A stretch of 64,000 nucleotides of DNA from Agrobacterium tumefaciens (GTDB taxonomy: Bacteria > Pseudomonadota > Alphaproteobacteria > Rhizobiales > Rhizobiaceae): assembly GCF_000834635.1 (NCBI RefSeq), contig NZ_JXQV01000013.1:62001-126000 (forward strand). Reading direction: 5' to 3'. The position numbers were made by a program, and so were the translations under genes. Of the stretch, positions 55,339 through 63,865 are shown piece after piece; the stretch's first letter is position 1, and each line of letters starts with the position of its first letter. The notes under the pieces are model-generated. The model searched no databases. It was not told where the DNA came from and worked only from the letters and a program-made list of their open reading frames with translations.

Positions 55339-55926
55339 ATGGCTTCGCGCGCATACAACATCCCCAATCTCCTGACCTATGGCCGCATTCTGGCGGTTCC
55401 GGTTATCGTTCTGTGTTTCTTCATAGAGGGGAAGCTTGAAAGTTCGGATTTTGCTCGATGGACGGCGTTGTGGCTTTTCATCATTGCCTCGCTCACCGAC
55501 TTTCTGGATGGTTATCTGGCGCGTATCTGGAACCAGACATCGAATATAGGCCGCATGCTGGACCCGATCGCAGATAAACTGCTGATTGCATCCGTACTGC
55601 TCTTGCTGGCGGCGGATGGAACAATTGCTGGCTGGTCGCTCTGGGCTGCTATCACGATATTGTGCCGCGAAATTCTAGTCTCTGGCCTGCGCGAATATCT
55701 GGCGGCGCTGAAGGTTTCCGTGCCTGTCACGCAGATCGCAAAGTGGAAGACGACGATCCAGATGGTCTCAATCGCATTCCTCCTTGCGGGCCCGGCAGGC
55801 GACAAGGTTCTGCCCTACACGACCGAAATCGGCATTACCCTGCTTTGGGTCGCAGCCGCGCTGACCATCTACACCGGCTATGATTATTTCAGGGCTGGCA
55901 TCAAGCACATCGTGGACGCAGATTAA
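55339..55926 (+). CDS. pgsA: CDP-diacylglycerol-glycerol-3-phosphate phosphatidyltransferase
   Basis: PgsA makes phosphatidylglycerol phosphate, the first step to phosphatidylglycerol and cardiolipin, in the inner membrane. The 195-residue product has the CDP-alcohol motif DGYLARIWNQTSNIGRMLDPIADK (D-G-x2-A-R-x8-G-x3-D-x3-D) and several membrane helices. It begins 102 bases after uvrC and its stop shares its last base with the moaD start. Confidence 0.95.
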   Translation: MASRAYNIPNLLTYGRILAVPVIVLCFFIEGKLESSDFARWTALWLFIIASLTDFLDGYLARIWNQTSNIGRMLDPIADKLLIASVLLLLAADGTIAGWSLWAAITILCREILVSGLREYLAALKVSVPVTQIAKWKTTIQMVSIAFLLAGPAGDKVLPYTTEIGITLLWVAAALTIYTGYDYFRAGIKHIVDAD

Positions 55927-56180
55927 TGGTTCACATTGTCTATTTTGCCTGGGTACGCGAGAGAATCGGCAAATCCGAGGAGGATCTCGATCTTCCTGCC
56001 AGCGTGAAGACGGCGGGCGACCTGATCCAGCATCTGATGACGCTGGGCGACGAGTACGAAGCCGCCTTCGAATTTCCTGATGTGATCCGCGTCGCGGTCA
56101 ATCAGGAACACATCGAGCATGATGAGAGCTTAGCAGGCGCGCGCGAAATCGGTATCTTCCCACCGATGACGGGTGGCTAG
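55926..56180 (+). CDS. moaD: Molybdopterin synthase sulfur carrier subunit
   Basis: MoaD carries sulfur as a C-terminal thiocarboxylate to MoaE for molybdopterin formation. The 84-residue product has the ubiquitin-like fold and ends in the required GG (FPPMTGG). The start ATG overlaps the pgsA stop by one base and moaE follows after two bases. Confidence 0.95.
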   Translation: MVHIVYFAWVRERIGKSEEDLDLPASVKTAGDLIQHLMTLGDEYEAAFEFPDVIRVAVNQEHIEHDESLAGAREIGIFPPMTGG

Positions 56181-56182
56181 TT

Positions 56183-56647
56183 ATGACGGTCGAGCCGACC
56201 ATTCGTGTGCAGCAACAGGATTTCGATGCGTCCGCTGAAGCTCGGCTGTTAACGCAGGGCGACAGAAACATCGGCGCCGTCGTGACCTTCACCGGACTTT
56301 GCCGCGATGATGGCGGCACGCTATCAGCCCTTGAGCTTGAGCATTATCCCGGCATGGCGGAAGCCGAAATGCTGCGCATCGCCAAGCTTGCCATCGAGCG
56401 CTTCGAACTTCTGGGCCTCACAGCAATCCATCGTTATGGTCGCATAGAGACAGGCGAAAACATCGTCCTCGTCATCGCCGCCTCCCGCCATCGGCAGGCC
56501 GCCTTCGATGGCGCGAACTTCGTGATGGACTATCTGAAGACTGCCGCCCCCTTCTGGAAGAAGGAGCATGGCAAAGACGGCACCGCAGGCGACTGGGTAT
56601 CGGCCAAGGATACCGATGACGCTGCGAAGGATAAATGGCGCCAGTAG
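56183..56647 (+). CDS. moaE: Molybdopterin synthase catalytic subunit
   Basis: MoaE converts precursor Z to molybdopterin using the sulfur brought by MoaD. The 154-residue product has GAVVTFTGLCRDD, LELEHYPGMAE, the conserved HRYGRIETGE and the C-terminal FWKKEHGKDG with active-site lysines. It ends the SDR-uvrC-pgsA-moaD-moaE run. Cofactor made here would serve the molybdopterin oxidoreductase at 45.8-47.9 kb and other enzymes. Confidence 0.95.
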   Translation: MTVEPTIRVQQQDFDASAEARLLTQGDRNIGAVVTFTGLCRDDGGTLSALELEHYPGMAEAEMLRIAKLAIERFELLGLTAIHRYGRIETGENIVLVIAASRHRQAAFDGANFVMDYLKTAAPFWKKEHGKDGTAGDWVSAKDTDDAAKDKWRQ

Positions 56648-56665
56648 TCTGGCGCCTCTAAGATG

Positions 56666-57256
56666 CTAATATCTGATAGCGGTAACATGTAGCCAGTCCG
56701 TCGGCATCTTATCATACCCGCTGCCGGCTTCGGCTTTGATATCGATCTCACGCCACTCAAGGGCGCCATAGACATTGGCCAACCACTCTTGCGATGGATA
56801 ATTGTAGTACCGATCAAGCTGGTCTCGGCCTTCGGATTGCCCAGCCTTGAAACTGGCATAAAACACTCCGCCCGGTTTCATCGCCCTATGGATCAAGCTC
56901 AATATGCTGGGTAACTCCGCCTTGGGCACATGCAAAAGAGACGCATTGGCCCATACACCATCATAGGCCGCCGTTTCATCCAGATCGCTGAACAACATAG
57001 TATCGACTGGAATATTCAGGCGCTGTGATGCTGCTTTTGCCATTTCTGGCGTGCCGTCTGTCGGGCGAACGTTAAATCCTTGGGCGAGCATAAATTCGCT
57101 GTCTTGCCCCGCCCCGCACCCCAGTTCGATAATAGCGGCCTTGGGTGGCAGGCGTTTAAGGAAAGCCTCGATATGCGGGCTGTGTGGCTGACCTCTTGAG
57201 GTGTAGGCCTCGGATTCCTGCGCGTAAAAGCGAAGAGTTGTCTGGTCCAAAGTCAA
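56666..57256 (-). CDS. Class I SAM-dependent methyltransferase
   Basis: The 196-residue product has the SAM motif AAIIELGCGAGQDSEFM, then VRPTDGTPEMAKAA (acidic loop), and WANASLLHVPKAELPSIL after the fourth strand. The substrate cannot be told; such stand-alone enzymes act on small molecules. The start codon is TTG (57256) behind GGGGGATCGATA, chosen because no ATG is in frame nearby. It faces moaE. Confidence 0.83.
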   Translation of the reverse strand: MTLDQTTLRFYAQESEAYTSRGQPHSPHIEAFLKRLPPKAAIIELGCGAGQDSEFMLAQGFNVRPTDGTPEMAKAASQRLNIPVDTMLFSDLDETAAYDGVWANASLLHVPKAELPSILSLIHRAMKPGGVFYASFKAGQSEGRDQLDRYYNYPSQEWLANVYGALEWREIDIKAEAGSGYDKMPTDWLHVTAIRY

Positions 57257-57321
57257 TATCGATCCCCCTGTCTACTGACCAAAATCCAATTGCTTTCAAC
57301 CCTACATAGTTTTTAACAAAC

Positions 57322-57375
57322 AAAAAGCCCGCACATTTCGATCCCTTCAAAGATCGTAAACGCGCGGGCTTTTTC
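57322..57375 (-). terminator. Terminator of ndk (long hairpin, usable on both strands)
   Basis: GCCCGC and GCGGGC close a long hairpin whose interior holds an extra CGATC/GATCG stem. A-runs flank one side and T-runs the other, so on the minus strand the hairpin is followed by TTTTTG. It lies about 63 bases after the ndk stop. Confidence 0.85.
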
Positions 57376-57438
57376 GTTTCAGTTCAATCGCTTAAGACAA
57401 TCGCCTTAGAGACTGATTCCGATACCTGGCAGATTGAT

Positions 57439-57861
57439 TCAGCCGACGATTTCGGTTTCTGCGAACCAGTAAGCGATTTCCTGAGCTGCTGTTTCAGGAG
57501 CGTCAGAACCGTGCACGGAGTTTTCACCGATGGACAGAGCGAACTGCTTGCGGATCGTGCCTTCGTCAGCGTTTGCTGGGTTGGTCGCGCCCATGATTTC
57601 GCGGTTCTTGAGGATTGCGTTTTCGCCTTCCAGAACCTGAACGATGGTTGGGCCGGATGTCATGCCTTCAACCAGTTCACCGAAGAAAGGACGCTCTTTG
57701 TGAACAGCGTAGAAGCCTTCTGCTTCGCGCTTGCTCATCCAGACGCGCTTGGACGCGATGATGCGCAGACCGTTGTCTTCGAATACCTTGGTGATGGCAC
57801 CAGTCAGGTTACGCTTGGTTGCGTCCGGCTTGATCATCGAAAAAGTGCGTTCAATCGCCAT
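57439..57861 (-). CDS. ndk: Nucleoside diphosphate kinase
   Basis: Ndk balances nucleoside triphosphates by transferring phosphate through a histidine. The 140-residue product has [18 protein letters not shown] at the start and the active-site block [12 protein letters not shown] with the phosphorylated His. I chose ATG 57861 (MAIERT) as the usual start. It ends in a strong terminator (57322-57375), and no partner gene is close. Confidence 0.97.
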   Translation of the reverse strand: MAIERTFSMIKPDATKRNLTGAITKVFEDNGLRIIASKRVWMSKREAEGFYAVHKERPFFGELVEGMTSGPTIVQVLEGENAILKNREIMGATNPANADEGTIRKQFALSIGENSVHGSDAPETAAQEIAYWFAETEIVG

Positions 57862-57961
57862 ATCTCTATTCCTTATTCTTGGAGAAAGTGGCCGGTGTTT
57901 ACCCGCCCAATGGGCCGAAAACAAGGGGTATGGCGGGATTTGCCCACGTCTCCATCACATT

Positions 57962-58654
57962 TCACGCCGCTGTCACACTTCTTCCGCGCGCGCCGTGCAG
58001 ATCAAGGCAACGTTCGAACCAGTCGCGGACTGCATCGTTCTTTCCGAACAGATCCACGCCCGATGTGACACGCGCCCATTGGAGTGCGCCGAAAACAATA
58101 TAATCGGCAAACAGCGCGGTATCTCCACCCAGGAATGGTTGCGATGCCAGCATCCGACGAATGGGCGCCAGCTTCTCCGGGAAGACCGCGATCTCGGCGT
58201 CGCGATCCGAGATCACCTCTTCCAGAGTTTTTCCCAGCGCTTTGGTGCGGGTTTCACGGAAATATGCGCGGTCCGCCTCATCCAGCATGTCGTGAATATC
58301 GAGAACGGCAATCTTGACGATGGCCGGGTGCAATTGCGTTTGCGACCAGCTTTCGACGAAACGTGACAGGGCCTTGCCGCCCTCGCCGTTAAACAGCGAT
58401 GGCGCGTTGGGGTATGCCTCATCCAGATAGACCGCGATCTCGAAGCTATCTTTCACCAGTTCGTCGCCATCGCGAAGAATGGGGACCGTTTTGGAAAAGC
58501 CGTTCTCCACGCCCGGTATCGCGGTGAAGGCCAATGGCCTTTCCTCGAAATCCAGCCCCTTATGGGCCAGAGACATGACAGCTTTCCAGCAATGGGGAGA
58601 AAACGGGCGGGCATCGTCACTGCCGCAGAGCGAGTACAGGGTTCTGGAAGTCAT
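57962..58654 (-). CDS. Glutathione S-transferase family protein
   Basis: The 230-residue product has the N-terminal fold MTSRTLYSLCGSDDARPFSPHCWKAVMSL, KTVPILRDGDELVKDSFEIAVYLDEAYP, and a helical C-terminal domain. A Cys and a Ser lie near the usual catalytic position (LCGSDD), so the class is unclear; beta-etherase/omega-like enzymes are possible. The ATG is preceded by AAGGACCTGCG. It is 100 bases after ndk on the same strand but does not look like part of a pathway here. Confidence 0.82.
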   Translation of the reverse strand: MTSRTLYSLCGSDDARPFSPHCWKAVMSLAHKGLDFEERPLAFTAIPGVENGFSKTVPILRDGDELVKDSFEIAVYLDEAYPNAPSLFNGEGGKALSRFVESWSQTQLHPAIVKIAVLDIHDMLDEADRAYFRETRTKALGKTLEEVISDRDAEIAVFPEKLAPIRRMLASQPFLGGDTALFADYIVFGALQWARVTSGVDLFGKNDAVRDWFERCLDLHGARGRSVTAA

Positions 58655-58871
58655 CGCAGGTCCTTCTCATGAGGTTTCGTCGCCATCAAATCACTGAAGG
58701 GGATCATGATCAAATGACTAGATGTCATGGAACCCATCACGCGCGAAAATATGCATTCATGAACAATGATGCCTGCCATTTATGGTATTTTAAAGCGTCG
58801 CGAACAATAGAATGCTGAACAAGCAACGTGCCGCGCCAATCGGCAGTTCATATTCATGGAGATGCGGGGGC

Positions 58872-59912
58872 ATGGCTTCACAAACCGTCAGCACGATCAG
58901 GGACACATCCAAAGGCAGCCTTGTTGTGACGAAGGTGACGCAGTTCATCTCGAAAATGAACCTTGCGCCGCTGCCGCGTAATTACGAACTATTCTTTGAG
59001 GTGCTGAGCGGGCACAATGCAGCCATGGGCCAGGATGTGCTGGCGCTGGGCAATGCGCCACAGCAGCATGACATCGACATGATCGGCCAGAAACACAATC
59101 TGCCCAGCTTTTCGCGCCTTGCGGCGTCGGAGGCGGCATCGGAAGCGGCGATCATGATCGCCCAGATCGCGGCGAGGCTCACGGCCGCTCTGGAGCGCTC
59201 CGATGCGCTTTTGACAAATCTAACCGACCGACCGCGGGAGCATGTCACGCCGGAATATCTGGCCGAGCTGCTTCTCGACGTTCATCACGAGCAGGCAAGT
59301 CTGCATAATTTCGTGCGACAGGGTCTGGAAAAAATCATTGATCAGGAAGAGCGCAGCACGCAGCTTAGGGCAGCATCACTCAAAGACGCCCTGACAGCAT
59401 TGCCGAACCGCCCAGCCTTTCTGGGCAAGCTCGCAGACATTTTCCAGGCCGAGACCAACACATCCGTCTGCCTTGCGCTCGTGAATATCGACCACTTCAG
59501 GGACATCAATGAGAAATACGGCACCGTTGCTGGTAACAAGGCCTTGCGGCGACTGGCCGCCCTGTTTCGCAAATCGATCAAGAAAGACGATTTCGCAGCG
59601 CGGATCGAAGGCAATGAGTTTGCCTTCCTGTTTTCTGGCGTGTCACAAAACACGGCTCTCAGCATCGCCGAACGCCTGCGCCACACTGTGGAAAATCTTC
59701 GTTTCGCCACCAGGGAAGGCGATGGCGAACGCCTCACAGTGTCCATCGGGGTGGCCGCTTCGGAAGGCACGATCAGCGCGGCGGAACTGTACGGAAATGC
59801 CGAGCTGGCACTTCTGGCAGCCCGCAGCGGAGCTCGAAACTGCGTTGTTCCCTACGGCCGTGAAGTAGCCCAACGCTCCCGCAACAGTTACCTGCTACAG
59901 ATCGGCGGATAA
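58872..59912 (+). CDS. GGDEF-family protein with degenerate active site (EGNEF)
   Basis: The 346-residue product starts with the common rhizobial cytoplasmic sensor-like region (about residues 20-130, with LPRNYELFFEVLSG), a coiled region and a C-terminal GGDEF domain (LKDALTALPNRPAFL, LALVNIDHFRDIN). The signature reads EGNEF (residues 246-250): the first Gly and the acidic third residue are lost, and the RxxD inhibitory site is also missing, so diguanylate cyclase activity is doubtful. It could bind GTP or a partner. I chose ATG 58872 with GGAGATGCGGGGG upstream; an earlier ATG lacks such a site. Confidence 0.82.
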   Translation: MASQTVSTIRDTSKGSLVVTKVTQFISKMNLAPLPRNYELFFEVLSGHNAAMGQDVLALGNAPQQHDIDMIGQKHNLPSFSRLAASEAASEAAIMIAQIAARLTAALERSDALLTNLTDRPREHVTPEYLAELLLDVHHEQASLHNFVRQGLEKIIDQEERSTQLRAASLKDALTALPNRPAFLGKLADIFQAETNTSVCLALVNIDHFRDINEKYGTVAGNKALRRLAALFRKSIKKDDFAARIEGNEFAFLFSGVSQNTALSIAERLRHTVENLRFATREGDGERLTVSIGVAASEGTISAAELYGNAELALLAARSGARNCVVPYGREVAQRSRNSYLLQIGG

Positions 59913-59976
59913 AAGCGGTTGATACTGTGGCTTTCGCGCTCTTGCGTTCGGAGTTGAGTTCGGCCAAAACGGCGGC

Positions 59977-61860
59977 ATGATTACCATTTCAGACGTTTCC
60001 GCCCGTATTGCCGGGCGCTTGCTCCTCGACCACGCCAGCGTTTCGCTGCCCACTGGCACCAAGGCTGGCCTCGTTGGCCGCAATGGTGCGGGTAAATCGA
60101 CGCTGTTTCGCGTCATTACCGGCGATCTGGGGGCAGAGACAGGCTCTGTCTTCATTCCCAAGAATGCGCGCCTCGGCCAGGTGGCTCAGGAAGCCCCTGC
60201 GACGGAAGAAAGCCTGATCGACATCGTGCTGGCTGCCGACAAGGAGCGTGCTGCACTGATGCTGGAAGCGGAAACCGCAACAGATCCGGGCCGCATTGCA
60301 GATATCCAGATGCGCCTTGTCGATATCGATGCGCACTCCGCCGAAGCCCGCGCATCCAGCATTCTGGCCGGTCTCGGTTTTGATCAGGAAGCCCAGCTTC
60401 GCCCCGCATCTTCCTTTTCCGGCGGCTGGCGCATGCGCGTGGCGCTGGCTTCCGTTCTGTTTGCCGAGCCAGACCTTCTGCTGCTCGATGAGCCTACCAA
60501 CTATCTCGACCTTGAAGGCACGCTGTGGCTGGAAGATTACATCCGCCGCTATCCCTACACGGTCATCATCATCAGCCATGACCGCGACCTGTTGAACAAT
60601 GCCGTCAACGCCATCGTGCATCTGGACCAGAAGAAGCTGACCTTCTATCGCGGCGGTTACGACCAGTTCGAGCGCCAGAAGGCCGAAGCTGACGAGTTGC
60701 AAACCAAGGCGAAGGTCAAGAACGATGCCGCCCGCAAGCATTTGCAGAGCTTCATCGATCGCTTCAAGGCCAAAGCCTCCAAGGCGAAGCAGGCTCAGAG
60801 CCGTGTGAAGGCGCTGGAGCGTATGGGAACCGTGTCTTCGGTTATCGAAGACCACGTTCAGCCTATTACCTTCCCTGAACCGGAAAAGCAGCCCGCCTCT
60901 CCTATTGTTGCCATCAATGGCGGCGCGGTGGGTTATGAGCCGGGAAAACCAATTCTCAAGGGCTTGAACCTGCGCATCGACAATGATGACCGTATCGCGC
61001 TGCTGGGTTCCAACGGTAACGGTAAATCCACCTTCGCCAAGTTCATTTCTGGCCGTCTCGCGCCTGACAGCGGCGACCTGCGACTGGCACCAGCGCTGAA
61101 GATCGGCTTTTTTGCCCAGCACCAGTTGGACGATCTCGTGCCGGAAGAAAACCCGGTCGAGCATGTGCGCAAGCTGATGCCGCAGGCACCGGAAGCCAAG
61201 GTTCGTGCCCGCGTGGCGCAGATGGGGCTGGCAACGGAAAAAATGGCGACACCCGCCAAGGATCTGTCGGGTGGCGAAAAGGCACGCCTTCTGATGGGCC
61301 TTGCGGCATTTCACGCGCCGAACCTGCTCATTCTCGATGAGCCGACCAACCACCTTGATATCGACAGCCGCCGCGCACTGATCGAGGCGCTCAATGACTA
61401 TAATGGTGCCGTCATCCTAATCTCGCACGATCGCCACCTGATCGAAGCCACCGTAGACCGCCTCTGGCTCGTCAACAATGGCACCGTCACGACGTTCGAA
61501 GGTGATATGGATGAATACCGAGATCTGATTGTCTCTTCGGGTAAAAAAAAAGACGAAAAAATTGAAGTCGTCCTAGACGGCGCTTCAAAAGCAGAACAGC
61601 GCAAGGCGAATGCTGAAAAGCGCGCCTCGCTGGCTCCGCTGAAGAAAAAGATCAACGATATCGAATCCTTGACGGCAAAGCTTGAGAAGCTGATTCAAGC
61701 GCTCGATAAGGAACTCGGCGACCCGAGCCTTTACGAAAAGGCGCCTGCCAAAGCCGCGTTGAAAGTGAAGGAACGGGGCGAAGCTGCCAGCAAACTCGCG
61801 GACGCGGAAGAGCAGTGGTTGATGCTCTCAAGCGAATATGAAGAAGCAATGGCTGGATAA
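59977..61860 (+). CDS. ABC-F family ATPase
   Basis: The 627-residue protein has two ATP-binding cassettes without membrane parts: first GRNGAGKST, SFSGGWRMRVAL and LLLLDEPTNYLDLEG; second GSNGNGKST, LSGGEKARLLM and LLILDEPTNHLDID. The linker around residues 240-290 is charged and coiled, and the C-terminal coiled-coil (residues 520-600) resembles the YheS/Uup type. ABC-F proteins work on the ribosome to relieve stalling or to give antibiotic resistance; which one this does is unknown. A run of nine A's at 61543-61551 lies in the coding region. Confidence 0.92.
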   Translation: MITISDVSARIAGRLLLDHASVSLPTGTKAGLVGRNGAGKSTLFRVITGDLGAETGSVFIPKNARLGQVAQEAPATEESLIDIVLAADKERAALMLEAETATDPGRIADIQMRLVDIDAHSAEARASSILAGLGFDQEAQLRPASSFSGGWRMRVALASVLFAEPDLLLLDEPTNYLDLEGTLWLEDYIRRYPYTVIIISHDRDLLNNAVNAIVHLDQKKLTFYRGGYDQFERQKAEADELQTKAKVKNDAARKHLQSFIDRFKAKASKAKQAQSRVKALERMGTVSSVIEDHVQPITFPEPEKQPASPIVAINGGAVGYEPGKPILKGLNLRIDNDDRIALLGSNGNGKSTFAKFISGRLAPDSGDLRLAPALKIGFFAQHQLDDLVPEENPVEHVRKLMPQAPEAKVRARVAQMGLATEKMATPAKDLSGGEKARLLMGLAAFHAPNLLILDEPTNHLDIDSRRALIEALNDYNGAVILISHDRHLIEATVDRLWLVNNGTVTTFEGDMDEYRDLIVSSGKKKDEKIEVVLDGASKAEQRKANAEKRASLAPLKKKINDIESLTAKLEKLIQALDKELGDPSLYEKAPAKAALKVKERGEAASKLADAEEQWLMLSSEYEEAMAG

Positions 61861-61982
61861 TCGGCTCTTAGATGCTGTCGTTCATCGGCGTTATTCTAAG
61901 ACTGCCCGTAAGTAACCAGTCATTAACCATAATCATGGAAACCATGCTGTAACACTTCAGTGATTCCAGCCTCGAGTTTTTC

Positions 61983-62825
61983 ATGTCATTTCAAACCGTA
62001 CTGGCCAATATTGCACTGGCCACATGCCTTGTTGCCTGCGCGGGAAAGCCGCCGGTTGATGGCTCCATGAAAACGTCCTTTGCGGCATCTGCGCCGGTGG
62101 GCTCATCACTCAAGGCAGATGATCCGGTTGCTCTGTCTCCCGTGGCGTGGATGCGTCCGCGAAACCCAGCCGGGCTTGCAGGACGTGATATTTACGTTTC
62201 CTCCGCTGACGATATCGCCCTTGCCAACAAGGAGGTTGTGCTGAGCTTCGATGATGGCCCGGTGCCCGGAAAAACCGAGAGCATTTTGGCAACTCTGGAG
62301 GAGTTCGGCGTCAAGGCCACCTTCCTCATGGTGGGAGAAATGGCGCAGGCTCACCCCGACATTGCCAAAAAGGTCATTGCAGACGGCCACAGCGTTGGTA
62401 GCCACACTTATAGCCACCCCAATTTGCGCGCCCTGTCTTTTGATCGCGCACTGGCGGAAGTCTCCCGTGGTGCCAGCGTGGTTTCAAAGGCGACGGATAA
62501 CGGCGCGTCATTCTTCCGCTTCCCTTATCTGTCGGATAACAGCCGTCTGCGCCATATGGTATCGGACCGTGGCATGGTCATCATGGATGTGCAGATCGAT
62601 TCGAAAGACTATTTCAAGGATGCGCCCGCCGTCGTCGCATCGCGCACCATGGCGGCGCTTCGCCATCGCGGCAGCGGCATCATATTGATGCATGATATTC
62701 ACAGACGCACCGCCGCCATGTTGCCGGCGCTGCTGACCCAGTTAAAGGCAGAGGGCTACAAGGTCGTGCACCTTGTCTACAAGAAAAACAGCCACAAGCC
62801 GATGGTTGTCGCCTCTTTGAACTGA
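61983..62825 (+). CDS. Polysaccharide deacetylase lipoprotein
   Basis: The 280-residue product has a lipobox LVAC (C19), so it is anchored on the periplasmic face. The NodB-type deacetylase domain has SFDDGP at residues 88-93 (D90/D91), metal histidines H141 and H145 in HTYSH, and FRFPYL further on. It should remove N-acetyl groups from a chitin-, peptidoglycan- or exopolysaccharide-like substrate. It is a single gene; no nodulation or exopolysaccharide genes are near. Confidence 0.88.
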   Translation: MSFQTVLANIALATCLVACAGKPPVDGSMKTSFAASAPVGSSLKADDPVALSPVAWMRPRNPAGLAGRDIYVSSADDIALANKEVVLSFDDGPVPGKTESILATLEEFGVKATFLMVGEMAQAHPDIAKKVIADGHSVGSHTYSHPNLRALSFDRALAEVSRGASVVSKATDNGASFFRFPYLSDNSRLRHMVSDRGMVIMDVQIDSKDYFKDAPAVVASRTMAALRHRGSGIILMHDIHRRTAAMLPALLTQLKAEGYKVVHLVYKKNSHKPMVVASLN

Positions 62826-62919
62826 TGGACATCTCGGAGCCTTGCCGACTCCGATGTTTCTGATAGAACTGCATAAAGTACTATTTTTCGAGTGAAACAT
62901 TCAAACGGGTTTTTCTTTC

Positions 62920-63846
62920 ATGTCAGCCACCAAACTTGCCATCGTCGGCGTCGGCAAAATCGTTCGCGATCAACACCTTCCAGCCATTGCCGCCAATCCG
63001 GATTTTGATCTGGTCGCCACTGCCAGCCGTCATGGTACGGTTGAAGGTGTGCCTTCCTATGGCACCATCGAGGCTCTGCTGGAATCAGTTCCAGATGTGC
63101 AGGCCGTATCTCTCTGCATGCCGCCGCAATATCGTTACACCGCTGCCTATGCCGCGCTCAACGCTGGCAAGCATGTGTTTCTGGAAAAGCCACCAGGTGC
63201 GACACTGTCCGAAGTGCAGGATCTTTCGCGACTGGCTGATGCCAAGGGCGTTTCACTGTTTGCAAGCTGGCATTCGCGCTACGCGCCTGCTGTAGAAGCC
63301 GCCAAAAGCTTCCTGTCCTCCACGAAGATCAACAGCGTGCACGTCATCTGGAAGGAAGACGTTCGCCACTGGCATCCTAATCAGGAATGGATATGGCAGG
63401 CTGGTGGCCTCGGCGTTTTTGATCCCGGCATCAATGCTTTGTCGATCATCACCCACATTCTGCCGCGCGCTCTCTTCATTACCAAAGCGACGCTCGAGTT
63501 CCCGGAAAACCGCGACGCGCCAATCGCTGCCGACATCCGCTTTTCCGACGTGACGAAGATGCCGGTTCACGCAGAATTTGACTGGCGCCAGACGGGCAAG
63601 CAAAGCTGGGATATCGTGGCGGAAACCGAGGCTGGTCAGATGGTTCTGTCCGAAGGTGGCGCAAAACTTTCGATCAATGGCGAGCAGGCAATGGCCGCGC
63701 CGGAGCGCGAATATCCTGCCCTCTACGAACGCTTCGCTGAAATCATCAAATCGGGCACATCGGACGTCGATCTTGCACCGCTCATGCACGTCGCTGATGC
63801 GTTTCTGCTCGGCCGCCACAAATTCGTGGATTCCTTCTTCGACTAA
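62920..63846 (+). CDS. Gfo/Idh/MocA oxidoreductase, L-arabinose/D-galactose 1-dehydrogenase-like
   Basis: The 308-residue product has the N-terminal Rossmann motif AIVGVGKIVRDQHLPAI, the family lysine in EKPPG, and the block WKEDVRHWHPNQEWIWQAGGLGVFDPGINALSI. That last stretch is close to the L-arabinose 1-dehydrogenase of Azospirillum as I recall its sequence, so an aldose 1-dehydrogenase feeding the oxidative arabinose/galactose route is likely. No other pathway genes are near. The start is ATG 62920. Confidence 0.85.
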   Translation: MSATKLAIVGVGKIVRDQHLPAIAANPDFDLVATASRHGTVEGVPSYGTIEALLESVPDVQAVSLCMPPQYRYTAAYAALNAGKHVFLEKPPGATLSEVQDLSRLADAKGVSLFASWHSRYAPAVEAAKSFLSSTKINSVHVIWKEDVRHWHPNQEWIWQAGGLGVFDPGINALSIITHILPRALFITKATLEFPENRDAPIAADIRFSDVTKMPVHAEFDWRQTGKQSWDIVAETEAGQMVLSEGGAKLSINGEQAMAAPEREYPALYERFAEIIKSGTSDVDLAPLMHVADAFLLGRHKFVDSFFD

Positions 63847-63865
63847 GCGAAGACGTCGATAAACA

